Assembly (NCBI RefSeq): GCF_024679245.1
Contig: NC_090175.1
Location: 45,840,819 to 45,904,818, forward strand
Length of the DNA stretch: 64,000 nt
Source of the DNA: Pseudorasbora parva
Taxonomy: Eukaryota; Chordata; Actinopteri; Cypriniformes; Gobionidae
Direction: 5' to 3'
The first letter of the stretch is position 1. Every line of letters starts with the position of its first letter. The position numbers were made by a program, and so were the translations under genes. Below, in pieces: positions 12,101 to 37,309 of the stretch. A model generated the notes under the pieces. That model was not told the origin of the DNA, ran no database searches, and saw nothing but the letters and a program-made list of their open reading frames with translations.

Positions 12101-12253
12101 TCTTTTTTTTAAATAAATTTTACTTTCAGTAAAAATTAAAGGTTTTACTGACCTCAATTTTTTATTTTTTATATTTATTAAATATAAAAAATAAAAAATT
12201 GAGGTCAGTAAAACCTTTAATTTTTACTGAAAGTAAATTTATTTAAAAAAAGA
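12101..12253. repeat. 153-bp near-perfect palindrome
   Basis: The arms are about 75 bases each, around a single base at 12178. The left arm contains ttttactgacctcaat and the right arm attgaggtcagtaaaa. The arms differ only by one-base indels near the outer ends. It is AT-rich and starts 12 bp after the first palindrome. No coding potential. Confidence 0.95.
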
Positions 12254-12597
12254 TTAAATATAATATAAATAAATAAAATAACATAATGGCTACTTTGATT
12301 TAGAGTTGTTTAGTCATAACCAGACCTCAGTTTATTATACCCATGAGCTCTTTAGAATTGTGTATAGGATTTATATAATAAATATCTAGCTTAATAGTTA
12401 GACTAGAATTTTTCAATTTAGATTATTACATATTACATTCACACATAATCATAAACAAGTATGGGCCTATACAAATTAAATTATTTTATTTTATATTTTA
12501 CAATTATATACTGTAATAGAATCAGCGGTTTATTCAGTTTTATTTAAAAAAAATCTATATTAATCCAGTTTTATATTTATAACGTAACTATCCCCGG

Positions 12598-12660
12598 ACC
12601 ACGTGCAGATAATGCATGACGTGACACAGAAGGAGGTGACAGTGGGAGTTTAAAAGGATC
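12598..12660 (+). promoter_or_regulatory. mgarp: mgarp core promoter with two ACGTG motifs
   Basis: Two ACGTG cores, at 12601-12605 (within CCACGTGCAG, also an E-box) and 12619-12623 (within ATGACGTGAC, also CRE-like), are 18 bp apart. They are followed by a TATA-like TTTAAAAGG at about 12649-12657. The mgarp ATG is at 12743. ACGTG is the core of the HIF hypoxia-response element, and mammalian MGARP (HUMMR) is HIF-1-inducible. Function here is inferred from the motifs and their position. Confidence 0.5.
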
Positions 12661-12742
12661 TGTTTGTGTGAGACAGGCTTGTGGAGACTATCTATCAGTA
12701 GAAGTTTTCAGTAACTCTGATTCTAGGTTCACAGCAGGAATA

Positions 12743-25349
<12,607 letters not shown>

Positions 25350-25708
25350 AGTGAATGTTCCACAGAACCTGAGGCACAGAAAGCGAGTGAAACCCACAGA
25401 ATCTGCAACACACAGTGTAGAATCCATAAAGTGGACATACAGTGATGTTATAATATAATGAAATAACTTAATCATATACTACTTGTCTATACTCTTGATA
25501 CTTGACTATAGCCAGAAACCTTATCTCATCTTTTGTTATGAGGTATTTGTGGACACAATAATGTTTAAAAATATTGTTTTAAAAAAGAAAGATACGAATT
25601 GAGACAGAAGGTCCCAAGTAGCATGTTATTAAATTTATAATTAATTCAATACTTGCTGTAATTCATTGGATTATTATTCAATAATTAATCAGTCAGCCCT
25701 TCAATATA

Positions 25709-25714
25709 AATAAA
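25709..25714 (+). terminator. mgarp: Likely mgarp poly(A) signal
   Basis: AATAAA, 360 bases after the mgarp stop at 25347-25349, followed by a T/A-rich stretch. It is the first good hexamer downstream. Confidence 0.5.
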
Positions 25715-26981
25715 GGTTACTTACTTATTTAATTCTGAGTTAGATGTATATTTCAGTCCTCTTTGCTATCAAAGCCTATAGGCTAATTGAGAGAATTCAT
25801 AGAATTCTATTGAAATTCAGTGTTGCTATTACATTATATAAGTCATATATAGTCATATATAAATTACCTTTATAATTAATATCTTACTAATTCTGGGATA
25901 CTTGGTTATTCAACAAAATTTTGTCGACTTAAGTTGACTTATTATTTTAGTATTAATTTACTTACTTAGTATTTTATATTAATTTACTTTAAATAAAAAC
26001 ATAATATAAAGTAAATATGCACTATTCCTCCATCTTACTCGTAAGCACACTGTATTTTTAAAATACAATATTGACATACAGACATGTTTTGCTTGTTCAT
26101 AGAGACTGATGTTATGTTTTCTTTTCTTTTTTTAGATTCATCTAGTTCACCACCAGAGGTTCTCATAAGCTTGTGTCGTTCATCATTTTTTTCCTCTCTC
26201 GAATTAAAGTGTATTTTGGCAAACTGGTTAAGACTTTCAAACATTGACAACTGTGATACAGTGTACTTATTCACGATTTAAAGGAGATTTTTCTAATTCT
26301 TGTATAATTATTATATGTGCAGATTTGATAAATATTAGACTTGTCCCTATGAAATAAATAAATAGGCCTATATCAATCATTCACTGTATAGTGGTAATGA
26401 AAAAAATAAATACAGACATGTAATGATCAGACAATCATTAAAATGTCGAAACATTTCTGCTGGAAACATATTTCAAAACCATATAGGCTATTATTTTTTG
26501 ATATTAGGGAGACAACAGACCTGTTCATGTTGTTTCTCATAATGTAGAGCCCTATTAATTTAACTGACTAAAATAAAAATCAATGTAAAATTGTTTTGCA
26601 GTACTCATTTCATTTTATGAATTTCCTGGTAGAATTAGAATTTAATCATTTTCTATTAATATTATGCACCTGTTCTATAGAGGTATGCTATTACTTATTA
26701 TTAAATCAACTTTTCCCACATATAACTATTTGTATTGAATATAGTCTACAAGGAATTATGAAGAATACAAATCAAATTTCAGTTCAGCATTAAGTTATAC
26801 CAGAAGTCAAACAGCAGAGGGCGCTACATATGTAGGCTATACAGTAGCCTATATTTTTTTGTTGTAGGAAGAAAGAAAACATATGCAGGCGAGATATGAA
26901 TGACGTTGACAATTGGGCTCTCTAAAAGAACTCAAACAAGACCGATAGCCTATATTTTCTACATTTTTACTTTACACTGAG

Positions 26982-27024
26982 TTAATCATCCTTATTATGT
27001 TTTTCCCATAATAAGGATGATTAA
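26982..27024. repeat. Perfect 18-bp inverted repeat, 7-base loop
   Basis: ttaatcatccttattatg at 26982-26999 is exactly complementary to 27007-27024. The loop is TTTTTCC. It lies in intergenic DNA upstream of elf2. Confidence 0.9.
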
Positions 27025-27463
27025 TATAGTGCATTAGCCTAATTTCCCCTGCAACATCCCACAATAACGCAGTTTCTGACAATATGGGAAAATGTGAAAT
27101 TATTATGGTTTAAGTATTTAACTTTTTGCTTTCGTTTCGAATGATAATTTTTAAATTCCCATTTAACGGTGACTTTTACTTTCGTTTTCTCAATAGTCCA
27201 AATATATATGTAGGCTATTATATGTTTGATATTGGTTTGTTTTGTTATTGAACAATCAAATGGCTGGGCCCCATTTTATTGGCTACCATAAAAACGTTCC
27301 CTTTAACCAAATTGTGGCAGGAATGTCTACTTTTCTTTTTGAAGCTTGATATAGGCTAAGGCCTATTGGCATGGTTGTGTTGTATACACTTAAATTATCT
27401 AGAAATTATCTAGTATATGGGTTCTGATTATATTGATCAAGGTCAGTAGTTGGTGTTTGAGGG

Positions 27464-27572
<109 letters not shown>

Positions 27573-27689
27573 CTACTACATCATGACTCTGACCTGGATC
27601 TACTGTCTGCAAACACAACCCTTTCATGTCTTCTCTGCGCGATCATTGTAAGGGACTGATTTGACTTGGACTAATAGGTCTTGTGTTAG

Positions 27690-27888
27690 AGGCCCATCAG
27701 TCAGTGTAGTTCAGTGTGTCTGTTTAGACCCGTATATGTGATGATCAGGTGTGTTAGAGCTTAGCCGCTAACGGCCACAGTGTGACGGGCTCTATCAAAC
27801 CACAGCCACCAAACTCTCAGTTTCTTATGCCTGTGTAAACCGAACAAGCACAGAGTGAAGGTTTGATTTGGAAAATCAGATTTTCAAG
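27690..27888 (+). promoter_or_regulatory. elf2: Possible elf2 promoter and non-coding first exon
   Basis: A less AT-rich block contains gccgctaacggcc and ends in TTTTCAAG followed by the strong donor GTAAGA at 27889. Joined to the acceptor at 40258, it would supply a 5' UTR for the long elf2 isoform. The transcription start is not visible, and other upstream exons may exist between here and 40259. Confidence 0.35.
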
Positions 27889-28624
27889 GTAAGAAATCTA
27901 CTTTTACGCTTTCCATAACGCCGAAGGAGCGTTAGCAGAGACTATGCGGGCATATTAGCTTAGCTCTATGTAACGAATCTAATGAGGCACTTCAAGGTGT
28001 TTTTTGTGTCGCGTTACAGTATAAAGAGTAACCCATACATGTATACAATTTTTTTTTAATCGTTTATTTGTTTAAAAGTGCCTATATTTCTTGTGTTGGG
28101 AGCTCCTCTGTCTTATTTGCTGGCTGGCTAAGCTAAATGCTAGCAGAGTTGACAACTAACCAATAACGCTTCGGTGTTCATATATGTGTTAATAAGATAG
28201 TGATTTTTATTTTATTTTATGGAAGTAAGGTGTTTAAAATCAAACTAGCTTATGACTACCTTTTCAGCATTGAAATGTATCACTGGATTGGTACTATTGC
28301 AATAATATCAGAGATGATTCGCACTGTTCACAAGGTTTATGCTCAAAGAAAGCTGTTTTTATTCCTTTAAAGAGCACATGACTACTATAAATGATGTCTT
28401 TCCTTTTAAGGAACTGAGATAACATTGGTTTGTGGTATTTCCTTCAGTATTTATATTGCAACGCCCACTTATTTGGAGAGAGTACAGTAGGATTAGGGCT
28501 TTGTTGTAGTCACTGTTGTAAACACTACATTTACCAGCACTCTCATGGTAAATGTCAAGATTGTATTCGCTTGAATGTAACTTGCAATGAAATGCATACC
28601 TCTAAGGTTTGATGGATTCTATTT

Positions 28625-28792
<168 letters not shown>

Positions 28793-29105
28793 ATATAGGT
28801 CTGGGGACTATTTGGGGTGTGTGTAAAAATGTTTTCAGAAAAAGTGTTAGACACCTAAATAAATATAAAAATAAAAATTTAATGAATAAATATTTGATTA
28901 AAACAAATTAATAAATTAATAACAACAGCAGTGATATGAGTAGGGAAAATATTGAACTAGTAACATATTTTTAAAAATAATAGTATAGTAATTTTTTCAC
29001 AGTATAATTTGGGTTTTTATACAATAAACAATAGATATCTTTACATTTTATTTAAGATGGGGGTCCTTAGCATGAGTATGATTATAGTTGTGGCATTTAA
29101 AACCC

Positions 29106-29230
29106 TTAAAGGGTTAGTTCACCCAAAAATGAAAATTCTCTTAGTTACTTACCCTAATGTCGTTCGACACCCGTAAGACCTCCGTTCATCTTGGGAACAC
29201 AAATGAAGATATTTTTGTTGAAATCCGATT
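29106..29230. mobile_element. Truncated fish interspersed repeat
   Basis: Begins gggttagttcacccaaaaat and shares gacctccgttcatcttggg with the copy at 22881. No matching right end is seen before the element at 29354. Confidence 0.55.
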
Positions 29231-29353
29231 CTTTTTTTTTTCTTCGCTAGAGGTTATTTATTCAGAACAAAGGCACATGACGCCTGTATTTTGCGGAGCT
29301 TTTATTATGCTGCAGATGACCGCTTTTGTGTGTGTGTGTGTCTGTGTGTCTGT

Positions 29354-29917
29354 AGCCCCTTTCACACTGCGATTCCGGCAAATACACGGATAATGTGACC
29401 CGGCATTTGTTCCCGGGCCGCTAGATTTGGTCCATTCTCACTGCCAGCAAAATACCGTAATATGTGCGCTTTCACACACATCCTGTAACAGTCCCGGTCG
29501 AGTTGACTCGTGACATCCTGATGTGACGTATAATGGCGAGCGATCTCAGCTTCAGCGCGGATAGTAAGGAGCTCCGTGGTCTCGACTTGTGTCCAGTTTG
29601 CGCACATTTCTGCTTGTTTAATTTTAGTTTCTTTTGTATACGAACACTCTCTGCGTTTAAAACACCGACGAGCTCTTCTGGCACTGCAGGGTTGTATTAT
29701 TGAAAAAACAAGCTCTAGGAGTCGCACGATAACTACGTACACGTTTCGGCTTTTATTCACACAGCGCTCGTCCCGGGTCGAATCCCGCAATATTACTAGG
29801 TCCCCGACCCGGGTCGAATTCGGTAATCAATCCCGGGACGTGGTTGCTTTCACACAGAAGGCGACCCGGCAATGCTCCGGGAATATTGTGGGTACGACGT
29901 GCAGTGTGAAAGGGGCT
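29354..29917. mobile_element. MITE with perfect 17-bp terminal inverted repeats
   Basis: agcccctttcacactgc at 29354-29370 is exactly inverted at 29901-29917. The interior is markedly richer in CpG than the flanks and has inverted sub-blocks (cccggtcgagttgac and acccgggtcgaattcgg types). It sits inside a TG/GT microsatellite, so the target-site duplication cannot be read. The open frames it contains (plus 29576-29935, minus 29362-29790) have no transposase features. Non-autonomous. Confidence 0.8.
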
Positions 29918-31352
29918 TGTGTGTGTGTGGGGTAACGCAATGCTCTTTTAATATATTTCATACATTTGAGTGTGTTGAAAGTCATGTTATAATGCTAATC
30001 TTTGCGTTCACTCATCTGCTATGAGACACTTGTTGCACAGTGTAGTAAGCTGGATCAATATTAGGCCTGGTAAATAAAAAAAAACAAAATTTAAACAGTA
30101 ACTGTGTTGAGCTAACTGATTCATTTTCTACCAATGAATAAATCCAAACAGTTGCTCACCTGTCTAATAAAACACATGCTATATTAAGCGTCTCTGTTGT
30201 TTCCATGGTTTCTACAAAATAAATCGAGGGTAACGAGTGTATGATGTCACTGATAGGCAAAATTAAAATAGCTTATTTCTCTGGATTTAAACATTCTTGG
30301 AAACATTTGGAATAACGTGCACAAGTTAACAACATTGTTCTAGTGATTTTTGGATATTTTAATCAAAAAATATGACGCATTCTGCCTTTAATTTAGACTG
30401 CTGAGAGTGGAGGGAAGTCAACAACAGCGGACTTTGGTCTATCTAATCAGCAGTTGCTGATTTCAACCGATAATGCCTTTGAAAGTTACAGGCCTTTGAG
30501 CTATTTTGCTCCATTAGGAATTATATCTCCAACATGTCTGCTTGCATATTAAAATATGATGATGCATTTTCTTAAAGCCAATGAAAGATTGGTTATTGAG
30601 ACAAATGAGCATGCAAGGACAGGTCAAAGTTTGGGGAGATTAGTTAATTTGAGGGTGGAGCATAAACGCGATGGATTATGTCCTGTGCGGTCGTTTGCAG
30701 GGTTTCAGATTGAATCCCCATGAGTAGGGTGAGTTTCTGTTCATGCTTTCATTGAATTTAAATGTTTTTGTTTTTTTCCTGCAACCCACATCTCAGTGTT
30801 CCAGTAAACTGATTTGGACTTTATCATTGGATGATGTTTAAATGCAAATAGGCAAAGCAGATTACATATTATGTTGTCATGGAAGCAACGTAAATAATAA
30901 ACTCAACAAAAATTGACTGCATGCTCTGAAAAGACCAAGATCAGGTGTAAAGCAATTAAATAGGTTAAACATTTAGATTTCATGTTGACCTAAATGAAGA
31001 CGCGATTAAACTGGGTTTCCCTGCTTTTCCAGATGCTCGGAGATCAATAAGCAGGGTGTGGTTCAGTGCTCTTTGGAAGCAGAATTATTTCATGTGAAGC
31101 CTTTGCTCCCTCAGAGTTGCCATCGTAGCTTTACAGTTGTTCCATTTCTTTATTACTGATTTAACTGTTCTCTGAATAGTGACTGATCATCTTGTATCAA
31201 TTTCCTTGTTTTAAAGTTACTTTTTTAGTTTATGGGCATGTTTTAACTTGATTTAAGTTCTGCCAACAATACTTACTAGAGTCCAACAAATTTAGTTTTT
31301 TGTTTTTCGATGTTAGGGAGTTAAAAAGTCTGATATCGAGGTATATTGTAAT

Positions 31353-31445
31353 AATAATAGATTTTATTTATAATGCACTTTTCATTCTGAAGAATCTCAA
31401 AGTGCTACAAAGGGAAAAAAATAACAAAAAAATTAATAACAAAAA
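31353..31445. repeat. Dispersed repeat, copy 1
   Basis: aataataatagattttattt, then aatgcacttttcattctga and agaatctcaaagtgc, is repeated almost exactly at 48103-48190. A more distant relative is near 53450-53520. Confidence 0.75.
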
Positions 31446-32436
31446 ATACCAACACATAACAGTTAAAAGCTTTTCTGAACATATTCTTTATATGTATATT
31501 ATAGTACAGTACAAGTCTTAAGTTTGGTGTGTCCAAACTTTTGACTGGTACTGTATAATAGTACAGTACATAATATGCATACATAATTATAACAGAATAA
31601 ACATGCATGTGAAAAACAATTATTTTCTAAACTAGATTTTCAGGTAGGCAACATATAGGCCTTATCAAATGTAAAAATAAAAACACAAGGAATAAAGAAG
31701 TGAGCGCGCCGTAGCTAGGTTTTCTAAATGTATTAATGTAGTCAAGCCATGATTGCTAATGGCTTATCTAAATTATTTTAGATCTGTTGAAAAAAAACAA
31801 ACAAAGCCCACAGTGACAGGGGCGAGGCCAGACATTTTCAGTCATTTTCCTTCTTAAAACAGGGTGGGCAAAGGATATAGAGTATGAAAAGGGATGCACC
31901 GATGTATCAGCTGCCGATAGGCCGATTTTTGATCAATTTACATCCATCAGCATATCGGCTATAGCAGGAAAAAAACAGATATAACAAACAGATGATTTAG
32001 TACTGCATGAAGGCACTGAGCTGTATGTCTGCTGCATAATCCAAGATTATACTGTAATAATATTCCTGCTTTTCTGTTGTCTGCGTTTTAATGTTAATCA
32101 AACAACAAAAGTCCAACAAACAAATCGCTCAATACTCTTGGACTAAACTTTCTTAAGGATTCATTTCCGCGATGCAGACAACGCAGACAGAATGCAGTCA
32201 TAAAAACGGAATTTACTGCATAATGCAGAATGGCACAGAATTGGTTTTGATGAATAAATAAAACGTTGGTCAGTACACTTAAATCAAATTGCGATATATT
32301 GGTGCCTTTGAATATTAAGCCGCAAAAATAATTTTAAATATGAATCCTGCATGTTTCTCTGTCTCTGTGAATATCCCCAACTGAGCAAGCCAAGCCAAAG
32401 GCGACAGTGGCAAGGAACCAAACCCTTTTACCCTAC

Positions 32437-32443
<7 letters not shown>

Positions 32444-32525
<82 letters not shown>
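32444..32525. repeat. (CA)n microsatellite
   Basis: About 40 CA units in the elf2 5' intron. Confidence 0.97.
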
Positions 32526-32526
<1 letters not shown>

Positions 32527-32635
32527 ACACTGAAACTGGTGGTGTTTTTCAGCCTCTGCCACCTCAATATAAAGACATTAATGCATCTTCAGTCACTTCA
32601 TGATTTGCTAATGCAGCAATAAACTAAGTTAATGT

Positions 32636-33455
32636 TAGGGCTGTACTAGAATAATCGAATATTCAAATATTCGTTCGGTGAGGTGGCATTCGATTTTCAG
32701 TTTTGAGATTCGAATATTCGTTTTTTTTTTTCAACACGTGACTTCTGTCGCGGGCTCATTCTCACTCATGCTTGAAATAATAATAATAAATTAAAAAAAA
32801 CACCGCAACATGCTTTCAATAAAAGCATCGCACATTTTTAAGATTTAAATTAACAAAAAGTCAGAATAAGACAAAATAAATCCCTTATATAGAATAAAAC
32901 TAATTGTAATAGATATTACATTTTGTGTCATTTTAAAAACAATTCATTTATTCTTATGCAACTGTTTATAAGCATGCTACCCTGTTATCTATTTATTACA
33001 GTTCGTTGAAATCACTGTGTGTTACTAATTTAATTTCTGTTTTGGGATTCATTTGTTTTAAAGAAAGGTTCGTTATTAATACCTTATTAAAGTTCTTGCT
33101 CTCAGCAGACTTTGTGTTTTGTATCACTTGTGCACTGTCCGTTTTCGGAGCATAAACCTGCCCGTGTAATGCGTACCGGAAACTGTTCTATTTAAAAGAA
33201 TATTAAATGTTTATTAATATTTAAAGAATGTGTGCCACCTGATCATATTGCACCAAATGCAACACTGCACTCCACTGGGTCTGCCGCAACACATTTATGA
33301 TGCCGAAGAGTGAAACGTGAAGTCGTGAAAGATGATACAAATGCAAACCGACACTATTATTATATATTTAGCCCCACCCACCGAAGCTTCGAATATTCGA
33401 TATTGATTGCCACCTAAGCTTCGAAGCTCAAAAAATGGCATTCGAAACAGCCCTA
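32636..33455. mobile_element. Non-autonomous hAT-type element with 8-bp target duplication
   Basis: The 820-bp element begins TAGGGCTGT and ends ACAGCCCTA. It is flanked by the identical 8-mer gttaatgt at 32628-32635 and 33456-33463. An 8-bp target-site duplication with a GGGCTGT-type end is characteristic of the hAT superfamily. Subterminal regions carry repeated ATTCGAATATTCG motifs in both orientations. No transposase frame is present. Confidence 0.85.
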
Positions 33456-33814
33456 GTTAATGTAATATTTTTTTCCCGTTTTTTAAATATTTTTTTACGG
33501 ATTTAAAACATGACAATTTCAAATAAGAGGGCGTGACAAATATCAGTATCTGTATCGAGCAATAATTGTTTGTTAAAATTCGTTAAACAGCATGCTAAAT
33601 TATCAGAAATAAACGCACTGCAGTTTCAAGTTAAAAGTTACAAAAGCGCAAATAAGAATGAACTTGAATGAATGAATGACAAATAGTAATGATTTATGGA
33701 AAAAAGATGAAATTGAGATGTATCTGCAAGACAGTGACAATGTTTGAAATATTTTAACTATACTATAAATATTTGTGCTTACCTTTGCAAGAAGAATAGG
33801 TTATAGAACCTTAA

Positions 33815-34214
33815 AAGGTTCTATCGGTGCTACGTAGTTGGAACCCCTAAAAAGTTCACTGCAAAAAATGCTTTTCTTACTTAGTATTTTTGTCTTGTTT
33901 CTAGTCCAAACATCTAAACATTCTTAAAACAAGACGTATTTATTAGACAAGCAAAAGTAATTGTCTTCTTTTGGGAAAAAATAAATCAAAATTAAGTGAG
34001 TTTTTGCTAAGATAATAAATGCATTTTTTTTTCTTTGATTTCTTTTTTTTTCTTTTTTTTCTCAGTGTTCTATATATAACTCTTTTTAAGTGCCAAAAGG
34101 GTTCTTTCTTGTCATTTTAGAACCCTTTTAGCATAAAAGGGTCTTTGGAGTATACTCAACTATACTGTATATAACCTTTTAAGAGTACCAAATACGTAGC
34201 GCCAATAGAACCTT
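33815..34214. mobile_element. Short inverted-repeat element with nested insertion
   Basis: ggttctatcggtgctacgta near 33817 is nearly complementary to tacgtagcgccaatagaacc near 34193. The interior includes a block starting cactgcaaaaaatgctt with tcttgtttctag, which looks like a separate, widely repeated fish sequence. Non-coding. Confidence 0.6.
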
Positions 34215-34847
34215 ATCTTTCTTATTAAAAGAGTGTACATGCAATATTACTTTGAGAAGACAGGACTTCTGGTTAAACACTGGGATGATCTCATCATATT
34301 CAACTGTCTGTTATTGTGCGTTGAGGGAATTGAGCGGTTTCGTGGCTTGGTTTCTTGCAGCAGTATCCAAAAATAAATCCAAATTAAGCTTTTAAAGCAA
34401 CCCTCTACAATACGAGTAAATCACTCGCATATGCAAGTAAATCTTCACTCTAGGCGACTAAATAATATCTATCATTAGCCATTGTCTAATTAATAAATGT
34501 TAGAGGCTAAGAATAAGTTTAGGACAAATATATTTTCACTCGCTAAACACTCTGAAAAACAGTTTTGCTCTGTCTTTGATCTCAGCAAATCAGTTTTAGC
34601 AAATGCAGGCAATGTGATTTTGATTCATGAACCCAGCAGCTCATCAGTCTTTAGTGTGTTGTATATTGTTATTACTAAGTAGAATTAGTAGGAGTATTAT
34701 CATCTTATTTATATAATTAATATAATCTATTGCTATCATCATTTGTTACAGAAACACTGAATGACCAACAATATCTTAAGCACCACCAAATATGCATTCG
34801 TGTGTGTTTAATTGCGATTATATAAAAGTTTGTTTACATAATATAGG

Positions 34848-34848
<1 letters not shown>

Positions 34849-34882
<34 letters not shown>
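34849..34882. repeat. (TG)n microsatellite
   Basis: About 17 TG units. Confidence 0.95.
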
Positions 34883-34886
<4 letters not shown>

Positions 34887-36129
34887 ATTATTATGTATAT
34901 TTGAATACACACGTATAGATTTAAGAAATATTTGCATGTATATACTGTATATATTATATAATAATTTATAATATATATAAATATAAATATTTTACATATA
35001 ATATAAAAACATGTCTTTAATATATACATATGTGGTTATTTATATACACATTATACACATATATTAAGTTTTTATTTTTATTTTGGTTAATCTCAATTGA
35101 TCAATTTGACGGCACTTATATAAATGAAGTAGTATATCAGTCTGGCGAGTAAACAAAAAAAAAATGTTAGCCAATGGTGATTATGTTGCCAAGGTGTGCA
35201 TAGAGGGTTGTAAAGTATCGACTGATTTTCTTAACAATTTTCAAATTCTACTCCACATTCCATCCATAAACGTGCAAATCTTACCATTACATCCTGGGCG
35301 GGACTAACAGAACCTGACAAATCAATGTTTAAATTTGATACGCATGTAAAATGCACCTATTATAGGGAGAGGTGATTGACCACACTTGACAATGGAAAAC
35401 TGCATTTAATTATTCTTTTAACTAAATAAATAAAGTGATGGTGTGATATGATGTTATTATAATTATTTCAATTATTTCATACATCTTTTAGCAAAATTAC
35501 CGACTATGTTTAGGGTGGGCCACAATTCAAAGTGCCCACCTGTAGCTTCGCCACTGTGTAAAAACAAAGCATGAATTCATCTACATCTGCTAGCGTGATT
35601 TATTAATATAACTCTGTTTGTGTTCACTATGGTGAAAAAACATAAAAAGGAAGTGAGTCATTTTTTAATTTGCTGTTGTTTAACTTGAGCTCGCACACCT
35701 TAACAGATGACTGCAATGCATTCTGTGCACTGCTGTGGTGGACTGGGAGGCAATGTGACAATTCCCTGAACATAACCTGCCATTATCATCTTTAGGCACC
35801 AAATAGCTGTGCTTGAATGCAGGGAAATTTGTCTGCTTTGTGAACCAATTTTGCAAGGTCAGTCAACATTTGCTTTGTGTTTGGCTCAAATATTTGACCC
35901 CCACTGACTCATGCACAGTTTCCCCTGTTTGCCATCTGCACTTTTGTGTGCGATTCTGTGCTCTGAGTCGTTATATGAAAAGAATGGAACTGTCAACTTT
36001 AGTAAAATTGCTATTTTTGCAAAAATAATTGCAAAAACGTATCATCTTTTGTTGGAAAATAAGCCTAATTGACTTCATCTTCATCACAACTAAGATGTTC
36101 AAACTACATTTTATGAAAATCACCTGTCA

Positions 36130-36134
<5 letters not shown>

Positions 36135-36176
<42 letters not shown>
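36135..36176. repeat. (TA)n microsatellite
   Basis: About 21 TA units in the elf2 5' intron. Confidence 0.95.
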
Positions 36177-36178
<2 letters not shown>

Positions 36179-37309
36179 CATCAGCATATGAGTGTCACAT
36201 CGGATGATTACAGAGACTCATCTCAATATGGCTCATTTAACTGTACATCTATTGCCAAAATTTTGCCAAAAGATCAGTCAGGAAGAGAAAATAAAGTAAT
36301 ATCTAGAGTAGTTATGCCTGCATAAAAAAATCAAAACCAACATGTTGAATGTTTTCACTAACACAGCGAAGTTTGTCAATTAGATTGTTTATTCTCTTTA
36401 GTATGCAATTATAGGGATGGGCGATATTGAGACTTTGGTTTTTGGTTGTCTATCGTAGTTACACTTACATGATGTTGCCAGTTCCTTCATCAGCATTACA
36501 GCATTACTTCGTCATGTGGTGCTCACGTGAACTGCGTCGGCCAATAAAGAGCTAGCGTTCTGATGTAGAACCCGGAAGCGCTGTAATGTGAACAGTGTAG
36601 GAGAAATGATTGAATAAAGCCATTATTTTATTTATTTTTGCACATACAAAGTATTTCCGTTGCTTCATATCATTTTGTGAACCACTGTAGTCATGTTGAC
36701 TATTTTAACGCTGTCTTTCCTACCTTTCTGGGCCTTTAAAGTGGTGGTAATGTTGCAGTCTTTGTGGGGTCAGAAAGAATTTAATCAAAAATATCCTAAT
36801 TTGTGTTCTAAAGATGAATAAGGGTCTTACAGGTTTGGAAAGGGTTAGTAATTAATGGCAATTTTCATTTTTGGGTGAAATAAACCTTTAAAGTGACAGC
36901 AGCCTAATGAACCTGCTGTTGTCTGTATCATTAATGTTAATCAAACAACTGTCTTGTTACAGCCCCTTAGCCAGCAAGCATTCAATGAAGTGATTGATGC
37001 CCATGAGTGTTACTTTCATGTTTTTAGTTTTAATATTCCAACTGACAGCCAGCCTATGTTTTTTTACAAATGAGATAATGTGTGTGTGAGGGGTGAACTG
37101 TGTTTGATTTTTGGGTAATTATGAAATGAGCTGGAGACGAATGTTCTTTTGCCTGGTTCATTATACTTATTTTATGAATTTTTTTTTTTTTTTGTGGGTT
37201 AAATAAACATGTTACTCAGAGACTGACATGTTTGGCTTTTCAAAAATGTTAGCCTGACAAGCCAGACCCAAATTAAGATGTTTGTTCTGGGAACTCACCA
37301 TTGACAGGG

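Larger units (their letters stand above)
11793..12742. promoter_or_regulatory. Divergent spacer between hpf1 and mgarp
   Basis: The two start codons face away from each other, 950 bases apart, so both promoters must lie in or near this spacer. The hpf1 side (about 11793-11880) is relatively GC-rich. The middle (12027-12253) holds two palindromes. The mgarp side has paired ACGTG motifs and a TATA-like element. Whether one regulatory region serves both genes cannot be told from the sequence. Confidence 0.6.

Noticed and set aside
29362..29935. Open frames on both strands at 29362-29790 and 29576-29935
   Set aside because: They fall wholly inside a MITE with perfect terminal repeats and show no transposase features.
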